Shown piece by piece: positions 16,122-24,774 of a stretch of 64,000 nt of DNA (position 1 is the first letter of the stretch; every line of letters begins with the position of its first letter). This stretch comes from Comamonas testosteroni (GTDB lineage Bacteria > Pseudomonadota > Gammaproteobacteria > Burkholderiales > Burkholderiaceae_C), in contig CP044131.1 of the NCBI GenBank assembly GCA_008727115.1, positions 1,550,001 to 1,614,000 on the forward strand. Direction: 5' to 3'. The notes below the pieces were generated by a model. It searched no databases. It was not told where the DNA came from and saw nothing but the letters and a program-made list of their open reading frames with translations. Position numbers and translations under genes: made by a program.

Positions 16122-19100
16122 TCAGTCCAGCATCATCAGGGCCGCATTGCCGCCGGCCGCAGCCGTGTTGTGCGAGAGGGATCGCTCATGCCACAGGCGT
16201 TCCAGGCGCAAGGGCTGTGCGGCGTGGCAGCGCTCGGGCACAAAGATGGGGCCGGGGCGGCGTGCCAGAGCCTGTGCCCACTGCAGAAACTCGGCATCGT
16301 CACACTCCAGCAAGGCAGCCTGGATGGCTGCGGTTTCGGCAATCTCTTCCAGGCTGAGCTCTTCCGGCAGCAGCTGCACATGGCGCTGCAGTTCGGAGGG
16401 AAGGCTCTGGTGCAGTGCCTGGCAGGAGGGCCCGCAGAGCCACAGTACCTTGGATCCACAGGTCAGCGCTGATACCAGCTGAAGCAGCAGCATGTGCTGA
16501 CTTTGGGCCACACACAGTGAACGGCGCTTGCCGCTGAGATGGTAGAGGTTGCGCTCACCCGTGGGGCCGGGCAGCAGGCGCTGGGCGTACAGCTCGGGCA
16601 GGGCGGATTGCAAGCGCTCGCAGTGCTCACTGATGGCCGCTTCGTCATGCTGTCTGGCCCACAAACCCAGCTGCTGTAAGGCGGTAGTTGCCATGGCGCA
16701 GGCGAGAGCGGTGGGTGAGGAGTGAGGAGCGGGGGGCTGAGATTCTCCGGCTTGCCGCAGCACCAAGCCGAGTAAATCGAGTGGCGAGTGGGCCGCCTGT
16801 TGCAGGCGTGGCAGATACAGTGGTCCGCCAGCCTTGGGGCCAGTGCCTGACAGCCCTTCGCCGCCAAAAGGCTGTACGCCGACCACGGCCCCCACCATAT
16901 TGCGATTGATATACAGGTTGCCGACCTGGGCAACTCGGGCAATGTGCTGCACGGTCTCGTCAATGCGCGTGTGCAAGCCCATGGTCAGGCCATAGCCCAG
17001 AGCATTGATGCCCTCCATCAGGCGTGGCAGATCCTGGCGCTGGTAACGCAGCACATGCAGCACCGGGCCAAAGACTTCACGCTTGAGCAGCCTGAGGTCG
17101 GGCAGCTCTATCAGCGTGGGTGCCACAAAATGGCCTTGTGCCGCGACCTCTGCGCTCAGCGGAGATTGATGGATGTGCAGGCCTTGGGACCTGAGCCTGG
17201 CGATGTGCTTTTCAATGCCGACCTTGGCGTCGGCGTCGATTACGGGGCCGATGTCAGTGGCCAGCTCGACGGGGTTGCCGCAGCGCAACTCCTGCATGGC
17301 GCCGTGCAGCATGGTCAGCAGCCGGTCGGCGCAATCGCTTTGCACGCACAGCAGGCGCAGGGCCGAGCAGCGCTGGCCCGCGCTGTCAAAGGCCGAGGAG
17401 ACAACGTCCTGTACGGCCTGCTCGACCAGAGCGGAAGAATCCACAACCATGGCGTTCTGGCCGCCGGTCTCGGCCACCAGCACCACGGGCTGGCCGTCAG
17501 GGCGCAGTCTGGCGGAAGTTTGCTGGTTCAGCAGCCTGGCCACTTCGGTGGAGCCGGTGAACAGTACACCGGCCACGCGGGCGTCGGCCACCAGCGTGGC
17601 GCCCACGGTTTCGCCACGGCCTGGCAGCAGTTGCAGCACTTCGGGCGCGATGCCTGCCTGGTGCAGCAGGCGTACGGCCTGCTGGGCGATCAGCGGTGTC
17701 TGCTCGGCAGGCTTGGCAAGGACGGTATTGCCAGCGGCTAGAGCAGCGGCGACCTGGCCGGTGAAGATGGCCAGCGGGAAGTTCCAGGGGCTGATGCAGA
17801 CCATGGGTCCTATGCCAGGGGCAAGCAGGCCTGCATCGGCCTGCAGGCGCAACTGTGCAGCGTAGTAGCGCAGAAAGTCGATGGCCTCACGTACCTCTGA
17901 GACCGCGTTGGCAGCCGTCTTTCCGGCCTCGCGCATCAACTGGGCCATCAATGGCAGCATGTGGGCCTGATAGTTGTCGGCCGCTGTCTCCAGCAGGCCG
18001 GCGCGCAGCTCTGCAGGGCAGGCACTCCACGCGGGCTGGGCTTGTACTGCGGCCTTCAAGGCCAGCCCGATCTGCAGGGGCGTGGCATCAAAGACATGGC
18101 CCAGCAGCTCTTGGTGCCAGGCCGGATTGGTGATGGCGCTGCCCGTGGTCTGCAAAGCCCGGATGGCGTGCGCGCCTTCGGCAATATGGGCTGGTCGGGT
18201 TTGCTCCAGCGTTTGTGACAAGCTGTTGAGCGCACGCTCATCGCTGAGATCGATTCCTGCGGAATTGACGCGTAGCGGCCCCAGCAACTGACGTGGTGAT
18301 GCAATGCGTGAGTGAGGAAGACCAATGAGGGTTGTGGGCGGGGATTTTGAGTCTTTTTGACCTTCAAGCAAGACCAGTTCTGCCGGAGCAGCTATCAAAT
18401 CCGATAGTGGCCAACCAGGGTCTGCAATGCGGTGCACAAAGGAGGAGTTGGCACCGTTCTCCAGCAGGCGGCGCACCAGATAAGCCAGCAGCGTCTCGTG
18501 TGTGCCCACGGGGGCGTAGATGCGGCAGGGGCGGCGTGCGGCCTTGTCATCGGCTTCAACGATGTGGCGGTACAGCGGCTCGCCCATGCCATGCAGGCAT
18601 TGAAATTCATAGCTGCCTGCGCTGTATGGATGCGTGCTTGCCAGTGATTCGATGCTGGCCACGGTCTGGGCATTGTGGGTGGCGAATTGCGGGTAGATGG
18701 CAGCGGGCGCATCCAGCAGCTTGCGTGCACAGGCGATGTAGGCCACATCGGTGTGGTGTTTGCGGGTGTAGACCGGGTAGTCGGCCAGACCATCCACCTG
18801 GGCGCGCTTGATTTCGCTGTCCCAGTAAGCGCCTTTGACTAGGCGCACCATCAGACGGCGTCCGCTGCGACGGGCCAGGTCGATCAGATAGTCGATCACG
18901 TAGGGGCAGCGTTTTTGATAGGCCTGGATCACAAAGCCCAGACCGTTCCAGCCAGTCAGACTGGGGGCGTGGGCCAGCGGCTCCAGCAGGTCCAGCGACA
19001 GCTCCAGCCGGTCGGCTTCTTCGGCGTCGATATTGAGGCCTATGCCGTAGCTGCGTGCCAGCTCGCACAGTTGCAAAACACGCGGCAGCAGCTCTTGCAT

Positions 19101-19913
19101 GACGCGCTGGCGCTGCGCGCGGTTGTAGCGTGGGTGCAGTGCACTGAGCTTGATGGAAATGCCAGGGGCTTCATAAACGCTTTTGCCGCCAGCGACCTTG
19201 CCTATGGCATGAATCGCCTCTACGTAAGACTGGAGATAGCGTTGGGCATCTGCAGCGGTGAGGGCGGCCTCGCCCAGCATGTCGTAGGAGTAGCGAAAGC
19301 CTTTGGCTTCGAGCGTGCGGGCACGCTCAAGCGCCTGGGTAATGCTCTCGCCCATCACGAATTGCTCACCCATCAGGCGCATGGCCATGTCCATGCCCTT
19401 GCGCACCAGTGGCTCGCCGCCCCGAGCTGTGATGCTTTTGAGCGAGGCCCGCAGGCCCGACTCTTCAGGCGTATGAACCAGCTTGCCGGTCATCATCAGC
19501 CCCCAGGCTGCGGCATTGACAAACAGTGAAGGGCTTTTGCCCAGGTGGGTCTGCCAGTTGCCATCGCGTAGCTTGTCTCGGATCAGTGCGTCGCGTGTGG
19601 CGGCATCTGGAATGCGCAGCAAGGCCTCGGCCAGGCACATCAGAGCCACTCCTTCGCTTGAAGACAGTGAAAACTCCTGCAGCAAGCCTTGCACCAACCC
19701 CTGCCGCCCCGCACTGGCGGGTTGTGCTCTCAATTGCTCAATCAGCGCTTGGGCATGAGCAGCTACTTGGGCTGCCTTGGCGGGCGGCAGTGTGGCTACT
19801 GGCAGCAGGCGGGCCACAGCATCGGGCTCGGCCATGCGAGTGGCTGCAGTGATGGCGCGCCGCAGCTCGTGAGCGGGGCGTGAGGAGTCTGGCAGCGGTG
19901 TGAAAGTCGGCAT
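16122..19913 (-). CDS. putA: PutA: proline dehydrogenase / glutamate-semialdehyde dehydrogenase without DNA-binding domain
   Basis: This 1263-residue bifunctional enzyme oxidises proline to glutamate. The FAD proline dehydrogenase barrel occupies residues about 170-440 (EAPGISIKLSALHPRY). The NAD aldehyde dehydrogenase spans about 530-990, with ETGGQNAMVVD and the catalytic Cys near residue 849 in GQRCSAL. A C-terminal ALDH-like domain follows. The N-terminus (MPTFTPLPDSSRPAHELRRA) has no ribbon-helix-helix, so unlike E. coli PutA it cannot self-repress. A divergent Lrp-type regulator probably takes over. An R3-like repeat may encode part of the interdomain region near 18345-18400. Confidence 0.95.
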   Translation of the reverse strand: MPTFTPLPDSSRPAHELRRAITAATRMAEPDAVARLLPVATLPPAKAAQVAAHAQALIEQLRAQPASAGRQGLVQGLLQEFSLSSSEGVALMCLAEALLRIPDAATRDALIRDKLRDGNWQTHLGKSPSLFVNAAAWGLMMTGKLVHTPEESGLRASLKSITARGGEPLVRKGMDMAMRLMGEQFVMGESITQALERARTLEAKGFRYSYDMLGEAALTAADAQRYLQSYVEAIHAIGKVAGGKSVYEAPGISIKLSALHPRYNRAQRQRVMQELLPRVLQLCELARSYGIGLNIDAEEADRLELSLDLLEPLAHAPSLTGWNGLGFVIQAYQKRCPYVIDYLIDLARRSGRRLMVRLVKGAYWDSEIKRAQVDGLADYPVYTRKHHTDVAYIACARKLLDAPAAIYPQFATHNAQTVASIESLASTHPYSAGSYEFQCLHGMGEPLYRHIVEADDKAARRPCRIYAPVGTHETLLAYLVRRLLENGANSSFVHRIADPGWPLSDLIAAPAELVLLEGQKDSKSPPTTLIGLPHSRIASPRQLLGPLRVNSAGIDLSDERALNSLSQTLEQTRPAHIAEGAHAIRALQTTGSAITNPAWHQELLGHVFDATPLQIGLALKAAVQAQPAWSACPAELRAGLLETAADNYQAHMLPLMAQLMREAGKTAANAVSEVREAIDFLRYYAAQLRLQADAGLLAPGIGPMVCISPWNFPLAIFTGQVAAALAAGNTVLAKPAEQTPLIAQQAVRLLHQAGIAPEVLQLLPGRGETVGATLVADARVAGVLFTGSTEVARLLNQQTSARLRPDGQPVVLVAETGGQNAMVVDSSALVEQAVQDVVSSAFDSAGQRCSALRLLCVQSDCADRLLTMLHGAMQELRCGNPVELATDIGPVIDADAKVGIEKHIARLRSQGLHIHQSPLSAEVAAQGHFVAPTLIELPDLRLLKREVFGPVLHVLRYQRQDLPRLMEGINALGYGLTMGLHTRIDETVQHIARVAQVGNLYINRNMVGAVVGVQPFGGEGLSGTGPKAGGPLYLPRLQQAAHSPLDLLGLVLRQAGESQPPAPHSSPTALACAMATTALQQLGLWARQHDEAAISEHCERLQSALPELYAQRLLPGPTGERNLYHLSGKRRSLCVAQSQHMLLLQLVSALTCGSKVLWLCGPSCQALHQSLPSELQRHVQLLPEELSLEEIAETAAIQAALLECDDAEFLQWAQALARRPGPIFVPERCHAAQPLRLERLWHERSLSHNTAAAGGNAALMMLD

Positions 19914-20085
19914 GGCAAGGTGTTCCCAATGGCAGAGTCAGGACGCGGGCAGGTGCGCGGCCCTCAGCAGGTTCATGGCTGCATTGCAAGCGAGCAGGCT
20001 GCAGCTGTCTACATAGGGGAAATCATTGCTGGTCTGCTGAAAAATGAATCACTATATTTTGTGGCTTCAAAAGATAAATTCACCA

Positions 20086-20562
20086 ATGACAGATGATTTA
20101 AAAGTGGATATCGATAGGATTGACCGAAAAATACTGGCAATCTTGCAAGTCGATGGACGCATCTCCAACCTGCGTCTGGCAGAGCAGGTGGCGCTGTCTC
20201 CCACGGCCGTGCAGGCACGCGTTGCCAGGCTGACACGCGATGGCTATATCCTGGGTTATGAGGCGCGCCTGAATCCGCAAAAGCTGGGCGTGGGCATGAC
20301 GGTGTTTGTCGAGGTGCTGCTGGACCGCACCACGCCCCATGTGTTTGAGGAATTCAAGGCGGCTGTGCTGGCCTATCCGGCGATCATGGAATGCCACATG
20401 GTGGCCGGCGGATTTGACTATCTGCTCAAGACCCGCATGGCGGATATGGCTGCTTACCGTGACTTTGCCGGGCGCGTGCTGTGGCAACTGCCCGGTGTGC
20501 GTGAGACGAGAACCTATGCGGTGATGGAGGAAGTCAAGGACGATGCGCGCTTGCCGCTCTAG
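20086..20562 (+). CDS. Lrp/AsnC-family regulator, probably of putA
   Basis: This 158-residue protein has an N-terminal winged helix (IDRKILAILQVDGRISNLRLAEQVALSPTAV spans residues about 9-40) and a C-terminal RAM ligand domain (VMECHMVAGGFDYLLK-like pattern at about 104-119). Divergence from putA with a 172-base spacer suggests a PutR-type activator answering to proline. The start at MTDDLKVDID matches family length; an upstream in-frame ATG at 20044 would add 14 residues. Neither has a strong RBS. Confidence 0.88.
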   Translation: MTDDLKVDIDRIDRKILAILQVDGRISNLRLAEQVALSPTAVQARVARLTRDGYILGYEARLNPQKLGVGMTVFVEVLLDRTTPHVFEEFKAAVLAYPAIMECHMVAGGFDYLLKTRMADMAAYRDFAGRVLWQLPGVRETRTYAVMEEVKDDARLPL

Positions 20563-20643
20563 GCCGAACGATAGGAGCGGCTTGCGCAAGAGGCTGGACG
20601 GGCTAGGCGCTCGGCCCTGTCGCGTGTATCTGTGCCATGTGCT

Positions 20644-21123
20644 TCAGCCCCACAGTTGCGGCTTGTTCACCATCAGGTAGTAAGTGACCGCCATGGCGGC
20701 AAAGGCGGGATAGCCCAGAGCCTCCCAGCGCAGCTGGTATTGCCTGAACAAGGCCGGCAGAGCTTGGTTGTGTTGATGGGCATGGCCTGCCATGGCCGCC
20801 ATGCGAATCTGCAACCACACCACGGGCAGCCAGCAAATGCCTGCCAGTACATACAGAGCCAGCGACAGTGCCAGCCACGGGGTAGTCAGTGGCCAGCCCG
20901 CCATATAGGCCATGGCAATGCCGGTAATGGGCTGGATAAAGATGCAGGGCGTCGTGAACCACCAGTCAGCCCGAACCACAAGGCGGCTGACCACGGCCTG
21001 TGCTGCCACTGAGTCGCTTCGGTTGGCAAAGAACATATAAAACGCCGACCCCAGCCCGGTGCCCACCAGCAGCACGCTGGAGAGGATGTGGGTCATCTTG
21101 AGCAGTAAATGGCGTTGTTGCAC
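20644..21123 (-). CDS. DUF2269 membrane protein, 5' end disrupted by an IS element
   Basis: A DUF2269-type integral membrane protein with about four hydrophobic segments (MTHILSSVLLVGTGLG, ITGIAMAYMAGWP, LALYVLAGICWLP and AFAAMAVTYYLM); function unknown. Joining the flanks at the 9-bp target duplication rebuilds the original start: ATG at 22162, encoding MNIYLLLKMTHIL and overlapping the upstream DoxX-like gene by ATGA. The IS replaced the first four codons. The frame remains open from a GTG inside the IS end (21123) and from an internal ATG (21096), so a near-complete protein could still be made if transcribed. Confidence 0.75.
   Translation of the reverse strand: MQQRHLLLKMTHILSSVLLVGTGLGSAFYMFFANRSDSVAAQAVVSRLVVRADWWFTTPCIFIQPITGIAMAYMAGWPLTTPWLALSLALYVLAGICWLPVVWLQIRMAAMAGHAHQHNQALPALFRQYQLRWEALGYPAFAAMAVTYYLMVNKPQLWG
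21102..21110. repeat. 9-bp target site duplication, left
   Basis: GCAGTAAAT directly precedes the IS left end and is repeated at 22144-22152. A 9-bp duplication is characteristic of the IS903 group. Confidence 0.9.
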
Positions 21124-22143
21124 AAATGCCGGTCGCAGCTGAGGTAGGCTCGGGAGATGAGAGAGACGAGCTGGGGTCGGGTTAAGTACCGCACAACGAA
21201 CTGGAAGGCTTACAACGCAGCGTTGAAGGCGCGAGGTGAGCTGACCATTTGGCTCGATAGGGATATGCAGTGGCTAGCTCGGCCCACGGGCAAGCGTGGT
21301 CGTTGCCAGAAGTTCTCAGATGCGGCCATCCAGTTTTGCCTGACCATCAAGTGCTTGTTTGGCCAGCCCTTGCGCCAGACACTGGGCCTGGTTGAGTCGC
21401 TATTGGGTATGGCAGGCCTGCATTGGCCAGTGCCCGACTACAGCACGGTGTGTCGCAGGCAAAAGAGCTTGGATGTGCAGGTGCGCTACCGTGCAAGTGA
21501 CAAAGGCTTGCACATGCTGGCCGACTCCACGGGCATCAAGTTCTTGGGCGAAGGTGAGTGGAAAACCAAAAAGCACGGTGCCGAGAGCCGCCGCCAGTGG
21601 CGCAAGGTGCATCTGGGTATTGATGCCCAGACACTGCAGATTCGGGCCATCGCAGTAACAACCAATGAAGTGGGCGACTCGCCCATGGCAGCAGACCTGC
21701 TAGGTCAAATTCCAAGCAATGAAGAGATAGCTAGCTTTACCGGTGATGGGGCGTACGACACGCAGGATGTACATAAGGCGTGCTACCTGCGGGGAGCCAT
21801 TCCAATCATCCCGCCGCGCAAAGGAGCGAAGCTGCGCAAAGGGCTGGCATTTGCTCACCGCAATGAAGCGGTCAAGGCGTGTAGGCAGTTGGGGCGGGCT
21901 ATCTGGAAACGCTGGAGCGGCTACCACCGAAGGTCACTGGTGGAGACCAAGATGAATTGCTTCAAGCGACTCGGCGAGAAGGTCATGGCCAGGACGTTTG
22001 AGCGCCAGGTGACCGAGCTGCACATCCGAGCTTCAATCCTCAATCAATTTACCGCTCTGGGCACGCCCCAGACAGTCGCTGCTGCGTAAATCTATTTGGG
22101 ATTGGGGATGCCTTGGCCTATGGCCGATTTATGCAACAAAGCC
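21111..22143 (+). mobile_element. IS5-family (IS903 group) insertion sequence
   Basis: This complete element of 1033 bp has terminal inverted repeats. The left end reads GGCGTTGTTGCACAAAT and the right end, reversed, GGCTTTGTTGCATAAAT, which resemble IS903 ends. It is flanked by perfect 9-bp direct repeats and encodes one intact transposase. It lies within the fourth codon of a DUF2269 gene. The identical target repeats and intact ORF suggest a fairly recent insertion. Confidence 0.92.
21157..22089 (+). CDS. IS5/IS903-group DDE transposase
   Basis: This 310-residue transposase carries the DDE residues in familiar settings: LADSTGIKFLGEGEW (first Asp), FTGDGAYDT (second Asp) and YHRRSLVETKMNCFKRLG (Glu, with the IS5-type Y-2-R-3-E-6-K spacing). 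It appears full length and uninterrupted. It catalyses cut-and-paste movement of the surrounding element. Confidence 0.95.
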   Translation: MRETSWGRVKYRTTNWKAYNAALKARGELTIWLDRDMQWLARPTGKRGRCQKFSDAAIQFCLTIKCLFGQPLRQTLGLVESLLGMAGLHWPVPDYSTVCRRQKSLDVQVRYRASDKGLHMLADSTGIKFLGEGEWKTKKHGAESRRQWRKVHLGIDAQTLQIRAIAVTTNEVGDSPMAADLLGQIPSNEEIASFTGDGAYDTQDVHKACYLRGAIPIIPPRKGAKLRKGLAFAHRNEAVKACRQLGRAIWKRWSGYHRRSLVETKMNCFKRLGEKVMARTFERQVTELHIRASILNQFTALGTPQTVAAA

Positions 22144-22152
22144 GCAGTAAAT
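22144..22152. repeat. 9-bp target site duplication, right
   Basis: GCAGTAAAT follows the IS right end directly, matching 21102-21110. Confidence 0.9.
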
Positions 22153-22158
22153 AGATGT

Positions 22159-22623
22159 TCATGGCGCTTCTTTCACAGAGTCAGTGAGGCTGTGCTGCAG
22201 CAAAAACCACAGCATGGCGGCAATTGGCAGGTTTTTGAGCAGCGGCCCCAGAGGGTGCAGCCAGAGTGCGGGCTGCAAGGCAGTGCCAACCACGGTCATG
22301 GCAGACATGAGCAGCAAAGCCGTGAGATAGCTGGCGCGGCCGGGGCGCAGTATCAAGGCCAGGCCTATGAGCAGGTCGACCAGCAGGCCGGACCAGATGA
22401 GCAAAGCCTGCCAGCGTGTATCGGCAATGCCGCCGCTGGCGAGCAGGCGAGCGCCTTCCCGGTTGAGGCCCGACAGTCCCAGATAATCCAGCGCGCTGAC
22501 GAGGGCGGTGCCAAGCCAGACCACGATCAAGCTGACATGCATGAGCCTGATGGCTGTTTGAGGGTTGTTGGCGTGTTGTGATTTGGCTGTTGCTGCAGCG
22601 CGTTTGAGGGCGGGTTCAGGCAT
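22159..22623 (-). CDS. DoxX-like membrane protein
   Basis: About 154 residues with four hydrophobic segments (the last near LPIAAMLWFLLQH), resembling the DoxX_3 domain that in many proteobacteria is fused to the C-terminus of an SDR protein. Here it is a separate ORF, overlapping the SDR gene by 8 bases at its start and, before the IS insertion, the DUF2269 gene by ATGA at its end. It is presumed to function with the SDR; substrate unknown. Confidence 0.75.
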   Translation of the reverse strand: MPEPALKRAAATAKSQHANNPQTAIRLMHVSLIVVWLGTALVSALDYLGLSGLNREGARLLASGGIADTRWQALLIWSGLLVDLLIGLALILRPGRASYLTALLLMSAMTVVGTALQPALWLHPLGPLLKNLPIAAMLWFLLQHSLTDSVKEAP

Positions 22624-23500
22624 GAGGGCCCCCTTCTTTGGAAAGGGTTGCCAGCATGCTTGAGATGTGAGTGGGCGATCGTCCCAGCAGATCTTTCAGA
22701 GCCCGAGAGCTGGTGATGTTGTCTTGTTCCAGCAGAGAAGCGGCTTCGCTGCACCATGGCATCCAGGGCAGGCTGTCACCCAGGCGGGCACTGGCTTTGC
22801 TGAGCCAGTCCGGCAGTAAGCGCACAGTCGCTGGCTGGCGTCCCAGCTGCGTACGCAGGTTGGCGATAAAGCGCTCTATGGAGATTTGTTCGGGGCCGCC
22901 GATCTCGATCACGCCAGTGGGCAAGCTGGAGGTGGTGATGTGAGCGATGACCTCGGCCAGATCGCGCACGGCGACGGGCTGAATCTGCGTGCGACGCATG
23001 ATGGAAGGCAGGGCCAGTACAGGAAAGCCAGCAAGTCGCAGAAACAGCTGGCTGCTGGAGCCGCCGCTGCCAAAGATGATGCTGGGCCGCATCACAACGG
23101 GATTGAGCTGGCCGCCGGCACCGAGGGCCAGCAAATAGTCATCTGCAGCACGCTTGGAGGAGGCATACAGGGTCTGGCTCTTGTCTACCCCCAGGGCTGA
23201 TATTTGCACCACACGCTTGATGCCTGCCTGCACACATGCGTCGAACAAGGCCACTGGCGCTGTCGTGTGCAGGGCTTGAAGGCTCTGGCCGGGCTGATCG
23301 CGCAAGGCTCCAACGGCATTGATCACGGCATCAATGTTGTGCAGATGCTCAAGCCAGGGCTCTGGCGTGATGCATTTGCCAAAGTCCAGCGACGGGCTGG
23401 AGTGGCGGCTGCGTACCACAGGATCATGGCCCAACTGAACGAGGGCATTGACGATGTGCTTGCCTAGAAAGCCGGAACCACCGCAGATAAGAACTCGCAT
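22616..23500 (-). CDS. NAD(P)-binding SDR (atypical/NDUFA9-like) protein
   Basis: A 294-residue extended/atypical short-chain dehydrogenase with the Rossmann motif GGSGFLGKHI at the extreme N-terminus, a YASSKRAAD active-site-like region (Y-x3-K) and LNPVVMRPSIIFG. Such proteins act on NAD(P)-linked redox or as isomerases of unknown substrate, sometimes described as complex I NDUFA9-like. It is part of a four-gene minus-strand operon led by a GbsR-type regulator 45 bases upstream. Confidence 0.82.
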   Translation of the reverse strand: MRVLICGGSGFLGKHIVNALVQLGHDPVVRSRHSSPSLDFGKCITPEPWLEHLHNIDAVINAVGALRDQPGQSLQALHTTAPVALFDACVQAGIKRVVQISALGVDKSQTLYASSKRAADDYLLALGAGGQLNPVVMRPSIIFGSGGSSSQLFLRLAGFPVLALPSIMRRTQIQPVAVRDLAEVIAHITTSSLPTGVIEIGGPEQISIERFIANLRTQLGRQPATVRLLPDWLSKASARLGDSLPWMPWCSEAASLLEQDNITSSRALKDLLGRSPTHISSMLATLSKEGGPHA

Positions 23501-23545
23501 AAAAACCTACTTTTCTGCCAAGAAAGAAATCACAGTGGATGGAGG

Positions 23546-24091
23546 TCAGGCCTTGCTGCCATCTTTTTCAGTGCCTCTGACAAACCGCTGGACACTGGCT
23601 CCAAGCCTCAGAATCTTGTCGAGTGTGGAAGGTGACAGGCGCAGCATTTCATCGGTCCATAGGCCCATGGACTCCATCAGGCGCAATGTCTCGTGTACGC
23701 GGTCCTGGGTGTCGGGTGTCTCCTGCTCAAACTCGGGCTGGGAAATCAACTCGCGCAGCATGGCGCTGGTGGGGTCGAACTCGCGCTGCTTGCGCTCTCG
23801 CACAATGGTGCGAAGCAACTCCCACACATCGGCCGAGGTCTCGAAGTACTCTCGCCGGTCACCGCTTTTGCGGCTGCTACGGATCAGGTTCCAATTCAGC
23901 AGCTCCTTGAGGCTGGTGCTGACGTTGGAGCGCGCTGCACCCAGGGTGTCGCAAATTTCGTCAGCATTGAGCGGGCGTCCGTGAAAGAACAGCAGGGCAT
24001 GGATTTGCGCCACGGTGCGGTTCACGCCCCAGGCGTTCCCCATGTCTCCCCAGTGGTGTACAAAACGTTCGGCGATGGGACTCAGTTGCAT
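23546..24091 (-). CDS. GbsR/MarR-family transcriptional regulator
   Basis: A 181-residue winged-helix regulator. Starting at MQLSPIAERFVHHWG it matches the GbsR group (conserved WGVNRTVAQIHALLFF and ADEICDTLGAARSNVSTSLKEL). I chose ATG 24091; an in-frame TTG at 24127 would add 12 residues. It heads the SDR/DoxX/DUF2269 operon and probably autoregulates it through the inverted repeat at 24115-24134. Confidence 0.85.
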   Translation of the reverse strand: MQLSPIAERFVHHWGDMGNAWGVNRTVAQIHALLFFHGRPLNADEICDTLGAARSNVSTSLKELLNWNLIRSSRKSGDRREYFETSADVWELLRTIVRERKQREFDPTSAMLRELISQPEFEQETPDTQDRVHETLRLMESMGLWTDEMLRLSPSTLDKILRLGASVQRFVRGTEKDGSKA

Positions 24092-24114
24092 GTTGCGGAG
24101 TGTGATTGGCTCTG

Positions 24115-24134
24115 AAATTTCTGTCAATAGAGAA
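24115..24134. promoter_or_regulatory. Candidate operator of the GbsR-type regulator
   Basis: The inverted repeat ATTTCT-N8-AGAAAT lies just upstream of the chosen start, in an A+T-rich tract that also contains TTAATTAA (24138-24145). Position and symmetry suggest an autoregulatory site; no direct evidence. Confidence 0.35.
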
Positions 24135-24322
24135 ATCTTAATTAAGAAATGCTTGAAATAACCTGGAGGAGGTCAATCTCGTCATTCACAAACGAGTGCT
24201 GTAAGGCATTTGATGGGTTTTCTGCTAGTTCTGAAAAAACTGTCTTCGATGAGTGGCAGCACACCCCATCTAAAATGCCTGACAGATATAGGAGCAAGTT
24301 GCTTCAAGGGAAGGGAGACTTC

Positions 24323-24634
24323 ATGATCGCTTTATCTGTAATGCGTACCGCACTGGTGCTGTCGGCCTGCGTTCTGGCTCAGGCAGCTTCTGCCGCCTGC
24401 TACTTCGTCTATACGCCGAGTAACGAGCTGATTTACCGCTCCAATGTGGCTCCGGTGGATCTGTCGTTGCCGTTGCACTTGACGGTGCCCCAGCTTTCGC
24501 CTGGGGCGCGCATGTTTTTTTCCCTGGACGAATACAACTGCGCGACCGAGGTCAACTTGATTGCCGAGCGCGCTCAGGTTGCTCAAGCACGCAGCAGCCG
24601 TGAACGCCGCTTGCGTGAAGATGCTCGCTTCTAA
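24323..24634 (+). CDS. Small secreted protein, unknown function
   Basis: This 103-residue protein begins with a Sec signal peptide (MIALSVMRTALVLSACVLAQAASA, predicted cleavage before ACYF). The mature part contains YTPSNELIYRSNVAPVDLS and one further Cys, consistent with a disulfide, then a basic tail. An RBS, AAGGGAGA, lies 5 bases before the ATG; upstream in-frame starts lack one. I do not recognise the family. The phrase YTPSNELIYRS recurs in small beta-proteobacterial hypothetical proteins as far as I recall. It diverges from the GbsR operon. Confidence 0.7.
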   Translation: MIALSVMRTALVLSACVLAQAASAACYFVYTPSNELIYRSNVAPVDLSLPLHLTVPQLSPGARMFFSLDEYNCATEVNLIAERAQVAQARSSRERRLREDARF

Positions 24635-24639
24635 TTCAG

Positions 24640-24690
24640 TAGCTGAAAGCGCTTATTAGGTAAGCGATTGAGGCTGTTTTGACTCATTTT
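24640..24690. repeat. R3 hairpin repeat after the secreted protein gene
   Basis: GTAGCTGAAAGCGCTTATTA is followed by GGTAAGCG and GGCTGTTTTGACTC, the layout of the other R3 copies. It sits directly after a stop codon and before rlmD and may act as a terminator. Confidence 0.45.
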
Positions 24691-24774
24691 TCTAGGGCGG
24701 CTTGCAGGCAGCGTGACTGCTTTTTGCCGTGGTCGGCTCTCGGGTATGGGGCAGCCTGAGACAATCGGTGCACC

